Shown here one piece after another: positions 11,601-20,165 of a stretch of 64,000 nt of DNA (the stretch's first letter is position 1; each line of letters opens with the position of its first letter). Both the position numbers and the translations under genes were made by a program. The notes beneath the pieces are model-generated. The model was not told the DNA's origin. It did no database searches and saw only the letters and a program-made list of their open reading frames with translations. Origin of the DNA: Brachypterus glaber (Eukaryota; Arthropoda; Insecta; Coleoptera; Kateretidae); contig OY294047.1 of assembly GCA_958510825.1 (NCBI GenBank), positions 4,154,001 through 4,218,000 on the forward strand, written 5' to 3'.

Positions 11601-14600
11601 TTTTTTATTTTTAACCCCCAATAAATTTTTTGTTTTTGGATTTTTTTCAAAAACAGGACTGATCGAGAGGTTTATTTATTGAAAAAGAGTGTACAAGGAT
11701 TGTGAGAATCAAGGATTGTGGAAGATTGTCAAGGATTGTAAAAGATTGTTGGGATTGTGAAAGATTGTGACGATTGATAGGGATCAAGTGGCAGATATCA
11801 ATTTACTCCTACTAGGTTACTTAATTTTTTTTTATTGCTATAGGTGAAGAAAATTTATTTCGTAATCTGAAAACATGATAAATAATGGTATGTTCTAAAA
11901 TGAAAATAATATTTTTTTTGGGTAAAATTTTGATCAATTGGGCAGGACAAACGGTTTGATGGATCAATTTGAAAATTTACGGGGTTACTGTGGGTCCATT
12001 AAGCTGTAAAAATTACGCTCAGCATTAGTCATTTCAAAATTTGTAAATAAGCAGTAGTTTTTCTAAAAAATCGTAAAAAGTTATTTTTTTTTTATTTTTA
12101 TCAAATTAATGTGAAGGATAAAAAAATATTTTTCTTTAAAAATCATGGTAGGTCCTTGTAGATAATTTATTCAAGTTTTTAAAACCGCCCTTTGATTTAC
12201 TGTGCGAGCATTAGTTGCTGAGTTATCGATGCTCGGAAACTAAAGGATCCTTTTTCATTTAAAGGCAGATATCTCAGCGAAAAATCGACGTAGAGAGAAT
12301 ATAAAAAAAGAAAACAAGAAAACTAAAGCTGAACAAACAAGCTTACTGACCAATGCATTGGTTTAGCTGAGAAAAAATTTCCCAATCCGTGGACCCAAAA
12401 AAAAAGAAATGGTAAATTTTTGTCCCGGGCTATTTCCTATGATTGCGCAATAACCGTACCTCACAAAAAAAATTGCCAAAGATCTCAAAAATAGAAACTT
12501 AAAGTTTAATTTTTTTTAATCTCCATACGACCATTTTTTACTGAGATACAGTCTTTCACAAATCCCAGTGTCCAGTAGTGTATATTCTGACAGTTCTATC
12601 TGTTGACAGAATATCGCGGCTCTCCAACTAAACAAACCTACTAAATTCGATTAAAATTTTTACTCGGATTTACTGAGTTTTATTAGAATTTTACACTAGG
12701 GTAAGGATAATGCTTTGTGATAAGTTACCCGTGTGGGAGTGGAAGGCCTTGGCAGAATTGGAACAGCAGATGATTTAATTTCTTCTTCCTTTCTTATAGG
12801 TAAATCTTTATTTAATAAATCTTCTCTATCATGGTACTTGTAGCAGCAAACAACGGTTCTTCGCAGCGCAGTAGTCCATGATACCTAAAATAATAAATAA
12901 TGGCGATTTCTCCCGTTAGATTAGACAGGCACAAAAGTTCTACCCAAAAAGGATAGAAAGGATAGCTATGTTCGTTCGTGCCGCTCAGTGCTACACTTTA
13001 CGGCCAACCAAATAAATACTGTATTTGTTGTATGAAAAATAAATACAGTATTTATTTGGTTGGCTGGAAAGTGTAGCACAAATGAGATAGAGATAGGGTA
13101 GACGTCTTTTGTTTTATAATTCTAGAGCTCCATTTAATTTCTTTAAAAAATCAAACAATTTTCGAATAATGCAAATACGTCAATCATGCTTTTAAACTAA
13201 TTTTGAATGATATAAATAAAATTTTACAACAAAATCTTAAAAAATCGCATTTTTTAGCAAAAAAAATTGAAAAATGAGAACCTTAAAAAAAAGGTTTTAA
13301 AAAATAAAAATTAAAAAATAAAAACCTTAAAAAAAAAGGTTTTAAAAAATTAAAATTATATAGTCGAATAGAGAATTGTATAAGCTTTAAAATGATATAT
13401 CACACGACCCCCCTTTCAATTTAAAAAAATGTCTCTTGACACGCCCTACCAACTATACAAATTTGGTTTGGACTACCAAATTGGTATAATTGGATAATAA
13501 ATAAAACAGAAGATATTATGAATGATGGTATAACTGGTAAAGTGAAATACTATTATAGTAAAAATTATACCTAACATCGGCGCATTATCTATCTGAGTAA
13601 CAAATTGGATCAAGGAAGCTATGATTAGTGGTTTAAAAATGACTTTTAGTAATATTTTTGTAGTCCATTGTGCTTTTGATAATTTTTAACATTTAGGTTA
13701 AATTGACTGTCATTTTACGTCTTACAAATAATAACAAAATCTGTTCAAAAAGTAAAACTTTGTTCAAAATTATAATAAAAGTAAGTTTTTATTCATAAAG
13801 TGCTATTATAAACTTAAATTTAACATTACCTGAATAAAATTACGGACCAGTATTATTTTAACCAAAAAATTCTCTGTTATAGTGTTTACTTCAAAAATTT
13901 ATAGAGCACTGCATATTACTTCATTTAAACAAAATGTTTATAGATTGATGCTTTAGTTTTCTTTTTATGCACTTTTCTTCTTATTTCTTCTTGCTAAAGC
14001 AAATTATTTGAATTTTTTTATAAATGTCAAAATAATGTCTTGATTGACAATAAATTTTAAACAAGATGAAAACCTTACATAAGGAACTAAATATATTCTG
14101 CCAACCAAATAACAAGAAACAAATGACCATCAACTCAGATAGATAATGCGCGGAGTTTATATTTGATTTGTTTATGTAAAACGACCCTTAAATCAAAAAG
14201 TTCTATGGTAAAACCAGAAAAACTAACCCTTTCCTTTTGTTCTTGTGTTCTGGAATCAGATCTTATATTTTCCCAAGGAAGAAATTCGTCCGGCCACCAT
14301 TTAGGTTTTGCGGAAGCACATCCGTACATAGGCCTGCTTCGACCCGTTGAAAATTTTAGCATTAACGGGATGAAAGATCTTAGTTGGGCTTGATTCATAT
14401 GCTCTACTCTGACTGGAACTCCATCTGTAAAGAATTAATAATAATAATAATATAATGACATTAAAAAATTAGGGCTCTGGAACACCATTTTCAAAATTAG
14501 GAATATAAAAATATCTGTAAATCGTGGGAAACCCCCTTTTATAAGAAATTTGGTAGTATATATAAATTTGTATTTTATTACAAATATTACACCGTTTACG

Positions 14601-17600
14601 GGCTCCTAGTAGGAGTAAATTTTATAAACAATTGATTTCTGCCACTTTAGATGTTTCAGTTCTTTGGGCAATTTTTACTAATTAAACCCAAGAAAATAGC
14701 TTTAAATAACTTTGTATTTATTAAATATAATTAATTATAATTATTACCAATTAATACAATCAATAATTAGCTAAATATTATGAAAACAAATTTAAAAGAA
14801 CTAAATTTTTAAACGTCAGTTCAAAGTATTTATTTGTGCAAATGTCATTGATCAAGGCTACTTGATGAAAATTTCACAAAATATAATTTCTGTTAATAAT
14901 TTATTTTTTCTTCAAAGCGTACGAAAATGTTCATATTTTATAACTGAACACACTAGTAAGAAGTGATCTATTTCTTTACAGTAAAAAAATGAGTTCATTG
15001 TTGTACGCCGAAAAAAAAAGTTAGTTTGCAAAACCACCACTGGCGGCAGCACTCTTTGACTTTGATGACAGCTATACTTCAAACTTGTTTGTTTATTATG
15101 TAAACAGGTGGTTGTGTGAGATTCTGTGCAAAAACCTTGTGTGAAATTGTTTAAAAATGATTGAAGAAGAATATATGGTTTATACACCTACAAATCTCTC
15201 CGAAATTGCAAATGCTACATTAGACAAGTTACCATCGAAATCGCGAAAAGTGTACGATTTAGCCTACGAAAAAAATTTAAGCTAAGGAAGGTTTAAGTTT
15301 ATTTCGAAAGGGTTTTATTGGCCTATTTTAATAAAAAAAACATACTTTATTACTGAATAAATTAAATTCAAAAATTAATATTTAAAAAAAAATATATACA
15401 TATAGTATATATACATATAGTATATATACATATATATGCTTGAAGAAAAAATACTATCTTTCACTCAGAGTTTTTTACTCGTCTGTAGTTTCCGGACTCC
15501 GCTTCCCGTCGTCCGTAAATTCTACAGACTAGTAAAAAAAGCTTTACTTTTCCTCTTAGTAAAACAATATACTATTATTATTTGAATAAAATAGTTAAAT
15601 AGTTCTAGTAGTGAAAAAACTACTATATAAACTACGGTAGAGAAGACTATTATATCCTCGCATATAATTACTATTCTTTGTTCTCGAGATATTCAGATAC
15701 TTTCCTATTATTAAATCGGGTAATTGAAATTTCCCAAATTCTTCATTATATTCAGAAATTTTGGGCGTAATTTCTTCTAAATTTTGCATTACATTCGATT
15801 CCACAGATGTCAAGCACTCTTTTAAGGGCTCAGTCCCGTAACATTGGTATGTGTATGGCAATTCTGGTGTTGCAGTGGTTGCCATTATCAATGCAGTTTG
15901 CAATCCCGTCCTGATCGTTAGCTCATCCATTAGCATCTAAAAAAAAACAAAAAAATACTGCTGCCATACCTAAAAATTTACAGATCGACATACAGGTTTT
16001 TATTTAAATACGTGGCCAAACTTCAAGGGGTGATTCTTTGAGTGATTCTATCTTAGAATCACTCAAAGAATCACCATAAATTTTGGCCACGTACTTAAAT
16101 AACACCCTGTATACCAAAATCTCACCATGAATACTTACTTTAATCTTTTTAACAAGTCTAATTTTATGACGTTGTCTTTTATCCGGTCTGGTCTCAAAAA
16201 ACATTTTCTTACTAAAGAAACTTGACGTAGATGTACTTGTAGGCAAGGATATTTTCGTTGTTTGTGTCATAGCATTTATCTTTTTAGGAAATTTTAAAGT
16301 TTCTGGACATAACTCTGATTTTTTTTTAGGCTTAGGTAACATTGGGTCTTCTGAATGTACCATTATTGACTCGTTTTCCTCCGCTAATGCCTCGTCGGCA
16401 TCACTCACGTCATCATATTGTGAGATTTTTAGTTCATATTCCTTTTGGTTCCATCCACTTTCATTTTCGTTTGGTTCTTCGTCATCGTCTGTATCAGTTA
16501 ACATAAAATTTATTAGGGATGGTCAAATTTTTACTTTTGTTTAAAATCGTTTAGCAAGTAAGCAGAAAATATGCCTTTCAGGATGCTAATAAAAAGTGTA
16601 CAATATAAGTAAAATTACACATCGCAAAAGAAGAATTTCGATGATCAACATAGGTGTGCTATTAGGGATGATCTTACAGTATATTAAAGTACTAGTTTCA
16701 TAACATACGTTTTTAGCGCACTACAAGTTTATAAAACGAGCCGCTTGCGGTTTTCTAAAGTACTAGTGCGCTAAAAACGTGTTATGAAACGAGTGCTTTA
16801 TACAATTTTTTCTATTTTGCTCTAAAATTAAAATAAACTTACATTTAAATTGATGACTGATTTAGAGATTTTTGTTTTGGATTGGCATTACAGTTTACAC
16901 CATGTTTAAAATTCTAAGAACCAATGATATTTTGATATATTTTATAGAAATCTCTTCTCTTTTTTACTGCAATTAACCAAGCCACAATTTTAACATTGTA
17001 AAAATAACCTAAACACAACATTTTGTAGAAAATTCAACTTTAAAGCGACATTGACATTTGCACGGAAAACGTCAAGCGATTGGCCAGGTCTGTTGACAAC
17101 CCAAAAGAACAAAAAGTACAGGGGCCTATAAGAACACGCAAAATGAATGTGATTATGAGCTTATAAGAGTCGCAAAATAGAAAAATATTGTTTTATTATC
17201 TTAAATTTTTTGTTTAGGTACAACTAGAAAACTCTGAAAATATGAGACTGATCAAACTTCTCTAAGGGTGCCAATGGGGGCCCTAAAATTTGTAAAATTA
17301 CCAAAACACGTAAACAAATGTTGAGAAAAATTTAAAGGGCTTGAAATCTTATTTTTTCCTTTTAAGCATGCAAAATTATGTGCAAAATTTAAAAATTATC
17401 GATTCTAACCCGTGCCAAAAATCCGCCAAAGTTGCCCCTATCACTAAAATTTACGAATTTCTGCCATAAGTGTGAGTCAAACGTTAAACAAACATTTTAA
17501 AAATGTATCAGATCGGACTAAATTTATATTTATTTAATGCTTTCTAATATTTATTTATAATATTAAAATATTTGGCGCTTAGCTCGTTTTGTTTTAGTAT

Positions 17601-18143
17601 TATGAATAGTTATTAGAATACATTAAATAAACATAAATTCAGTCCAGTTAGATAACTTTTAAAAGTTATCGGTTAAAATTTTAACCAAAAAAGAGGAGGT
17701 TATCAGTTCGACGTGTGACTTTTTAAAATGTTTGACTGTACAGTAACCAATAACCACAAAATTTGGTGGCTACATAGGCACTATTTTGTAACGAGATCGT
17801 TCCGAACTAAGTTACAAACACGTAGCAAGATCGTAATTGTTACCCTTATATTCCCCATTTTGGCGTTCCTAACTAGTGGCCGCTACTTAATTTGTTTCAA
17901 TTGAGGTAATGATCACGTAGCGGCAACCAAAATTGCTAGTTGGGTGTGGACTATACCATATTTTCAATCCAGGTACTTTTTATCTAATTGAAAAATATAC
18001 ACTTTCACTTAAAACAAAAATTTGGTAATAATATCCATTCATTCTGAGAATGCGACTCTGACGCCACAGCACGTAAATTAAAAAGCACTATGTAGTGTAA
18101 CTGAATCTTATTTATTAAGACTTAATACATAATTATTATATAG

Positions 18144-18188
<45 letters not shown>

Positions 18189-18540
18189 AAAAATCATTCA
18201 TTAAATCTTAAGAAATAAGTTTCAATTACCTTACAGAGTGGTTAGTTCACACGCTGTGACGTCAGAGTCGCATTCTCAGATTGAATGGATATTATTTACC
18301 ATTTAATCTTGGCCTTTTACCACCATATTGTTTTACAGGATGACGTAGGTTACTCCATCTAGTAAAAGCTTTATTGAAGTCATGGCATGGAACTGGATCA
18401 TTTTCTGATTTAGGGTCAACATCCATCAAACGAAAGTTTTTCATTCGTTTTTCGTATTGCCTAATCTCCTGCTCCTTCATTTTACAAAAGTCCGCAAAGT
18501 TTAGGTAGTCTGCCGATCTATCCATTTTCAAATTATTTGG
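8504..18540 (-). CDS. ewg-like: NRF-1 / erect-wing (P3A2) family transcription factor-like gene; join of seven coding exons
   Basis: Predicted nuclear DNA-binding transcription factor. Coding join (minus): 18525-18300, 16488-16139, 15936-15705, 14424-14228, 12884-12729, 11305-11189, 8608-8504; 1383 nt, 460 aa plus stop, with every junction in phase. Residues about 165-360 match the NRF-1/Ewg DNA-binding and dimerisation region: a basic RQRHKIRLVKKIK segment, then MNQAQLRSFIPLMLKFSTG, KPKWWPDEFLPWENIRSD and an exon-spanning VSWTTALRR...CCYKYH.REDLL block. The N-terminus is acidic, as in the family. Identity to canonical NRF-1 is moderate, so I infer a diverged paralog. Family members bind YGCGCAYGCGCR-type sites and regulate mitochondrial and neuronal genes; that role is family knowledge only. 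Odd features: the exon 3 donor reads GA instead of GT, and a MITE abuts the exon 1 donor. It could be a recent pseudogene, but no frame-breaking change is seen in the exons. Confidence 0.85.
9253..9366. repeat. Foldback hairpin with GC-rich core, in the last intron of the NRF-1-like gene
   Basis: The arm GGGCAAAAAGTTAAATTTCG and TTTCGTAGGTTT pairs with AAACCTACTCAATCGAAAAA and CTGAACTTTTCGCCC. The core is very GC-rich for this genome (CTCGGGCCGGCCCCATCGG). A single related arm lies near 8680-8725 (GGGCAAAAAGTTGAACTTG). Confidence 0.7.
9420..9700. repeat. Cluster of TTCTTAG/CTAAGAA motifs, left block
   Basis: Includes a directly repeated GATTAGAGTATTTTGCTAA and several GAAGGTTYTTAG-type words. 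A second such block occurs at 10880-11130, so the two may be subterminal repeats of one degraded intronic element. Confidence 0.5.
9979..10671. mobile_element. ~690-bp TIR element in the last intron of the NRF-1-like gene
   Basis: The left end GTAAAATGCATATCGTC...CTAAAGGCTCTAGTTG..CTAACTCCAAA is mirrored at 10620-10671 (TTTGGAGTTAGAACCTTTAG then ATGACGATATCG). Internal words AACTCCAAA and GGAGTTAGAC repeat. No ORF. Confidence 0.65.
10880..11130. repeat. Cluster of AAGAACATTCTTAG / TTCTAAGAAGG motifs, right block
   Basis: At least eight words of the forms TTCTTAGAATG, TTCTAAGAA and GAAGGTTCT in 250 bp, on both strands. Some show the GAANNTTC pattern of heat-shock elements, but the spacing is irregular (see findings). 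Confidence 0.5.
11189..11305 (-). CDS. ewg-like: NRF-1-like gene, coding exon 6
   Basis: Flanked by acceptor TTTCTTTTTAG and donor CCT|GTAAGT, 39 codons, phase 0 at both ends. It encodes APVLNIVQPNGEIVQVPP and LLLPGGEVIHLQP, reminiscent of the family's post-domain segment (SNPDGTVSLIQV). Strong splice sites and a coding look support it; homology is weaker than for exons 3-5. Confidence 0.75.
11321..11500 (+). repeat. Short dispersed repeat (GATATGTAATGC motif), copy 2, with following A/T-rich tail
   Basis: Shares GCAGATATGTAATGCTACGC and TTCACAGTGGATGGTATATT with 1489-1560, and like that copy is followed by A/T low-complexity DNA. Confidence 0.55.
11690..11790 (+). repeat. Minisatellite of AAGGATTGTG/AAGATTGTG units
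   Basis: About seven imperfect repeats of 10-16 bp (AAGGATTGTGAGAATC, AAGGATTGTGG, AAGATTGTC and so on). Located in an intron. Confidence 0.7.
11790..11945 (+). repeat. Dispersed repeat fragment (ACTCCTACTAGG), copy 1
   Basis: Shares CAAGTGGCAGATATCAATT, ACTCCTACTAGG, AACATGATAAATAATGG and TATGTTCTAAA with 51800-51950. A short inverted relative is at 14596-14650. Confidence 0.5.
12729..12884 (-). CDS. ewg-like: NRF-1-like gene, coding exon 5
   Basis: The acceptor (TTTTAG) lies directly before 12884 and the donor CGG|GTAACT after 12729; both boundaries are in phase 0. It begins VSWTTALRRTVVCCYKYHDR and continues EDLL, the direct continuation of the family block VSWTQALRTIVKNCYKQHGR-EDLL. A charged linker and a proline-rich stretch (VPILPRPSTPTR) follow. 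If the donor were ignored the frame would stop at a TAG near 12694. Confidence 0.95.
12900..13133 (+). mobile_element. Double-hairpin MITE family, copy 2 (internal deletion, 234 bp)
   Basis: Both outer ends are kept, but everything from the first hairpin to the spacer is missing: AAGGATAGAA is joined directly to GGATAGCTATGTTCG. Only the second hairpin remains. It begins 15 bp upstream of the acceptor-side exon boundary of coding exon 5, so it ends up in the branch-point region of that intron. Confidence 0.88.
13134..14227. other. Intron of the NRF-1-like gene, no further feature
   Basis: AT-rich, with A/T and AAAAACCTTAAAA-type low complexity near 13260-13370. No exon or terminal repeats were recognised. 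Confidence 0.5.
14228..14424 (-). CDS. ewg-like: NRF-1-like gene, coding exon 4 (core of conserved domain)
   Basis: Acceptor TTCTTTACAG precedes 14424; donor AGG|GTTAGT follows 14228. It encodes the most diagnostic part of the protein: MNQAQLRSFIPLMLKFSTGR, then KPKWWPDEFLPWENIRSDSR and TQEQKER. NRF-1/Ewg proteins have MTQAQLRAFIPLMLKYSTGR and RTEEQKQR at these places. The GKP..GKES segment of the family is altered here (SRPMYGCASA), a sign of divergence. Confidence 0.95.
15157..15285 (+). pseudogene. 42-codon ORF resembling the N-terminus of transposon tyrosine recombinases
   Basis: Reads MIEEEYMVYTPTNLSEIANA, then LDKLPSKSRKVYDLAYEKN and stop. The pattern (acidic start, YTP.N..EIAN, LP.KSRK.Y..AYE) resembles the start of Crypton-like tyrosine-recombinase and related transposon proteins, whose first helix often carries a KSR-Y motif. 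This is from memory of the family and not certain. The second copy (33829 onward) has two stops. No catalytic domain follows, so it is a fragment. Confidence 0.4.
15471..15540. repeat. Dyad hairpin with asymmetric GC core, copy 1
   Basis: The arm TTTTTTACTCGTCTGTAG and TTTCCGGAC pairs with GTCCGTAAATTCTACAGAC and TAGTAAAAAA, around the core TCCGCTTCCCGTC. It is conserved in the second element copy (34529-34600) with one or two core changes. Confidence 0.8.
15595..15665 (-). repeat. Short repeat shared with 51535-51600
   Basis: On the minus strand TATGCGAGGATATAATAGTC and TTCTCTACCGTAGTTTATAT match 51528-51600 (GTGCGAGGCTATAACAGTC, TTCTCTACCGTGGTTTATAT). It lies between the GA donor and the intronic element, so the open frame that reads through exon 3 here is repeat-derived. 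Confidence 0.6.
15705..15936 (-). CDS. ewg-like: NRF-1-like gene, coding exon 3
   Basis: Acceptor TTTTTTTAG precedes 15936 and the frame continues in phase 0 from exon 2. It encodes MDELTIRTGLQTALIMATT and an EPLKECLTSVESNVMQNLEE stretch, aligning with the NRF-1 region after the basic segment, and ends at LPDLII plus one base. Joining that G to the next exon gives LPDLIIDGVPVRV, matching the family's LPPLTIDGIPVSV. The donor at this exact point is G|GAAAGT, not GT. The nearest GT (+4) would shift the frame. Confidence 0.88.
15991..16113. mobile_element. 123-bp foldback MITE inside a 202-bp intron
   Basis: Near-perfect palindrome from TACAGG to CACCCTGTA; inner arms GGTGATTCTTTGAGTGATTC and TAGAATCACTCAAAGAATCA. 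TA at both edges fits Tc1/mariner-type insertion. It makes up about 60% of the intron between coding exons 2 and 3, so that intron was about 80 bp before insertion. Confidence 0.85.
16139..16488 (-). CDS. ewg-like: NRF-1-like gene, coding exon 2 (acidic region and start of DNA-binding domain)
   Basis: Encodes an acidic, serine-rich stretch, then a basic block FETRPDKRQRHKIRLVKKIK that corresponds to the family's basic segment before the conserved domain. The donor is AAA|GTAAGT (strong). The upstream boundary is either acceptor ACAG at 16489-16490, preceded by branch-like TTAACTGAT, or an independent start ATG at 16504 with an in-frame TGA 18 nt upstream. The two choices predict different N-termini. 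Confidence 0.8.
16678..17186 (+). mobile_element. ~510-bp element with GC-core hairpin and TTTTTCTATTTTGC ends, copy 1
   Basis: Starts with a hairpin (AGTATATTAAAGTACTAG, TTTCATAACATACGTTTTTA, core GAGCCGCTTGCGG, then the reverse). The following body is bounded by TTTTTCTATTTTGCTCT and GTCGCAAAATAGAAAAAT in inverse orientation. Further copies: 45867-46360 (+) and a half copy at 37174-37440 (-). No ORF. Confidence 0.8.
17187..18026. other. Intron of the NRF-1-like gene; one inverted repeat
   Basis: At 17515-17650 ATCGGACTAAATTTATATTT and ATTTAATG..TTCTAATA are mirrored by TATTAGAATACATTAAATA and AACATAAATTCAGTCC, a small foldback of about 135 bp. CpG-containing hairpin-like words occur near 17870-17930. 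No exon seen. Confidence 0.5.
18027..18300. mobile_element. ~270-bp TIR MITE abutting the donor of NRF-1-like exon 1
   Basis: The left end TAATATCCATTCATTCTGAG and AATGCGACTCTGACG is mirrored at 18250-18297 (CGTCAGAGTCGCATTCTCAG, ATTGAATGGATATTA). Similarity of the two ends extends into GGTAAATAATATCC, which contains the exon 1 splice donor. A (TA)n microsatellite sits inside at 18148-18184. Confidence 0.8.
18300..18540 (-). CDS. ewg-like: NRF-1-like gene, coding exon 1 (N-terminus; start ATG 18525-18523)
   Basis: The acceptor TTTATTTTAG lies just before 18540. Fifteen bases later comes ATG (protein starts MDRSADYLNF), followed by 75 open codons. The donor is G|GTAAAT at 18300/18299. The single leftover G joins the AC at 16488 to make GAC (Asp), giving a continuous acidic run (RPRLN-DDDEEPNENESG). 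I do not recognise this N-terminal part. The open frame also continues three codons to a TAA if unspliced. The link to the next exon rests on splice consensus and phase only, so this could be a separate small gene. Confidence 0.5.
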
Positions 18541-19338
18541 CTAAAATAAAGACCAAATAACTGATACATTGGCTGGAGAAGTTATTAATAAGGTTACTCC
18601 ATCTAACGATCGATGGTGTGATCAAACTTGAACAAGCCATTTCATGCTCCGTATGGCTGTTGCGTTGTTTAGTTGGTTTTCTTATTCTTCTTGTTTTTTC
18701 TTTTTTTTTGTTGAAAGTTTGGGCTGTATTTTAGAAGTTTTCCTCATATTTACTAAAACGCTCAAACCCACCAATTAACAAAACACAAAAAAGACAACTA
18801 AACAAAGCAACATCCGACAGGGACGGCACACGAGTAAAAAAAGTCATCCACCTCCAAGGTAGTGACGGTCTTCAGCCATTCATTGACTAAGTTAGAGCTC
18901 CAGCCGATTATTTTTACGAATTCTATTAAAATTCTAATTTCTTATGTTTCTTGTTAATTTAAGATTGTGAAACCTAAGCTTACAATTTAAAATATCACAA
19001 AAAAGCAAAAAAGTTTATTAAAATTTTAGCTCTAGCTCCACATTTAAAAACTTTTAAGAATTTTAGGCTTTTACAATGTGAAATTAAAAAAATATATAAA
19101 ACCCAAAAAAGCCTTAGCGCCGCAGGCGAAAACTGACGGTCTGCTTAATTTTTAAAACAGTTTTACAAATTATAATTGCACAAAAATGCTAGAAAGATCT
19201 AATGCCGCAAGCAAAAAAATTGAAGGTCCTTTGGGCCCTAAAAATTGCCCTGTATATTTGCATCGCAATACACCTTAACTTTAAACTCGTTCGTTAATGA
19301 TGACTAACAAATTGGCTTGTAAAAGAAAGCATAAAAAT
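18541..19338. other. First-intron region of the NRF-1-like gene, no clear feature
   Basis: Between the proposed promoter/5' UTR exon and coding exon 1. It contains TTAACAAAACACAAAAAAGAC-type A-rich phrases but no recognised exon. Confidence 0.4.
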
Positions 19339-19499
19339 AGGGAAGGCAAATATTTATTTAGGGACGGCAAAAATTTATTTAGGGACTGCACACTTTTGTT
19401 TAGGGACGCAAACATTTATTTAGGGACGGCAAACATTTATTTAGGGACGGCAAACATTTATTTAGGGACGGAAAACATTTATTTAGGGACGACAAAAAA
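19339..19499 (+). repeat. 21-bp minisatellite, about eight units
   Basis: The unit GGGACGGCAAACATTTATTTA is repeated nearly perfectly in the last four units and more loosely in the first four. The period is a multiple of three, so an apparent open frame (NIYLGTA repeated) results; I do not regard it as a gene. Confidence 0.9.
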
Positions 19500-19987
19500 T
19501 AACTGAGGGCGGAAATTGCCGCCCCTATTTGTCCGTATTAACCTTGAAATTACGCCCGTGACAACCGATCAAATGACCTTACCATATGAGGGCCAGATCT
19601 GCTGAATGAATTGAATTTAGTGGTCACACTACTTAATGAGAAAAAATATTGGGGCCGGTGAACTTACCGGCCACACGAATTCTCAATTTTTTTTTAAACC
19701 AAAAAAAAGTACTTACCTTAAATAGTATTTTTGCAAAAAAAAAATTGCGGATTACTCACAAATTAGCGAGAAATTAATTTAAAAAAGTACGAATTTTGTG
19801 CATTTTTAAGTACATTTCTCTTCTTCTTCTTCTGCTTCTCTACTTCAATTTAGTACCCTGCTAAGATGATAAATAAACAGCGTTGTCAGATTGTGCATAT
19901 ATTGAAAACGTTTTTTCTGAGGTTAATATTAAAAATGTACAAAAAGCAATCAAAAACTATAATTTCATTATAAAAAAAACACAAACG

Positions 19988-20165
19988 TAAACCAACGCCT
20001 CCCATTAAAAAAAAAACACCAAACCAGCAAACTACCAAACCAAACCATTGTTAACGTTAACCAACGCCTCCTATTAAAAAAAAAAAACCAAACCAGCAAA
20101 CTACCAAACCAAACCATTTTTAACGTAAACCAACGCACCCATTAAAAAAAAACACTAACCAGAAA
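19988..20165 (+). repeat. ~68-bp tandem repeat, 2.5 units
   Basis: The unit begins GTAAACCAACGCCTCCCATT and contains ACCAAACCAGCAAACTACC. The GTAAACCAACACCCTCCATT word recurs inside the foldback at 20863-21044. Confidence 0.75.

Larger units (their letters stand above)
14905..15585 (+). mobile_element. Recombinase-fragment element with lox-like dyad, copy 1 (in intron of NRF-1-like gene)
   Basis: Highly similar to 33579-34640. The shared body includes AACTGAACACACTAGT, GGCGGCAGCACTCTTTGAC and GTTTATTATGTAAACAGGTG. It carries a mini-ORF (15157-15285) and ends with a dyad hairpin (15471-15540). It lies wholly inside the intron that starts with the GA donor. Confidence 0.8.

Noticed and set aside
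15595..15704. Extension of NRF-1-like exon 3 to a stop at 15595, as an alternative ending.
   Set aside because: The sequence matches a dispersed repeat (51535-51600) and breaks the family alignment; a truncated isoform cannot be excluded.
16004..16138. Extension of the 16504 ORF beyond the GTAAGT donor.
   Set aside because: The extra residues come from the intron and its MITE; the strong donor and phase-matched next exon explain the locus better.
19297..19506. 69-codon ORF encoding a repeated NIYLGTA peptide.
   Set aside because: It is a 21-bp minisatellite; the frame stays open only because the period is a multiple of three.
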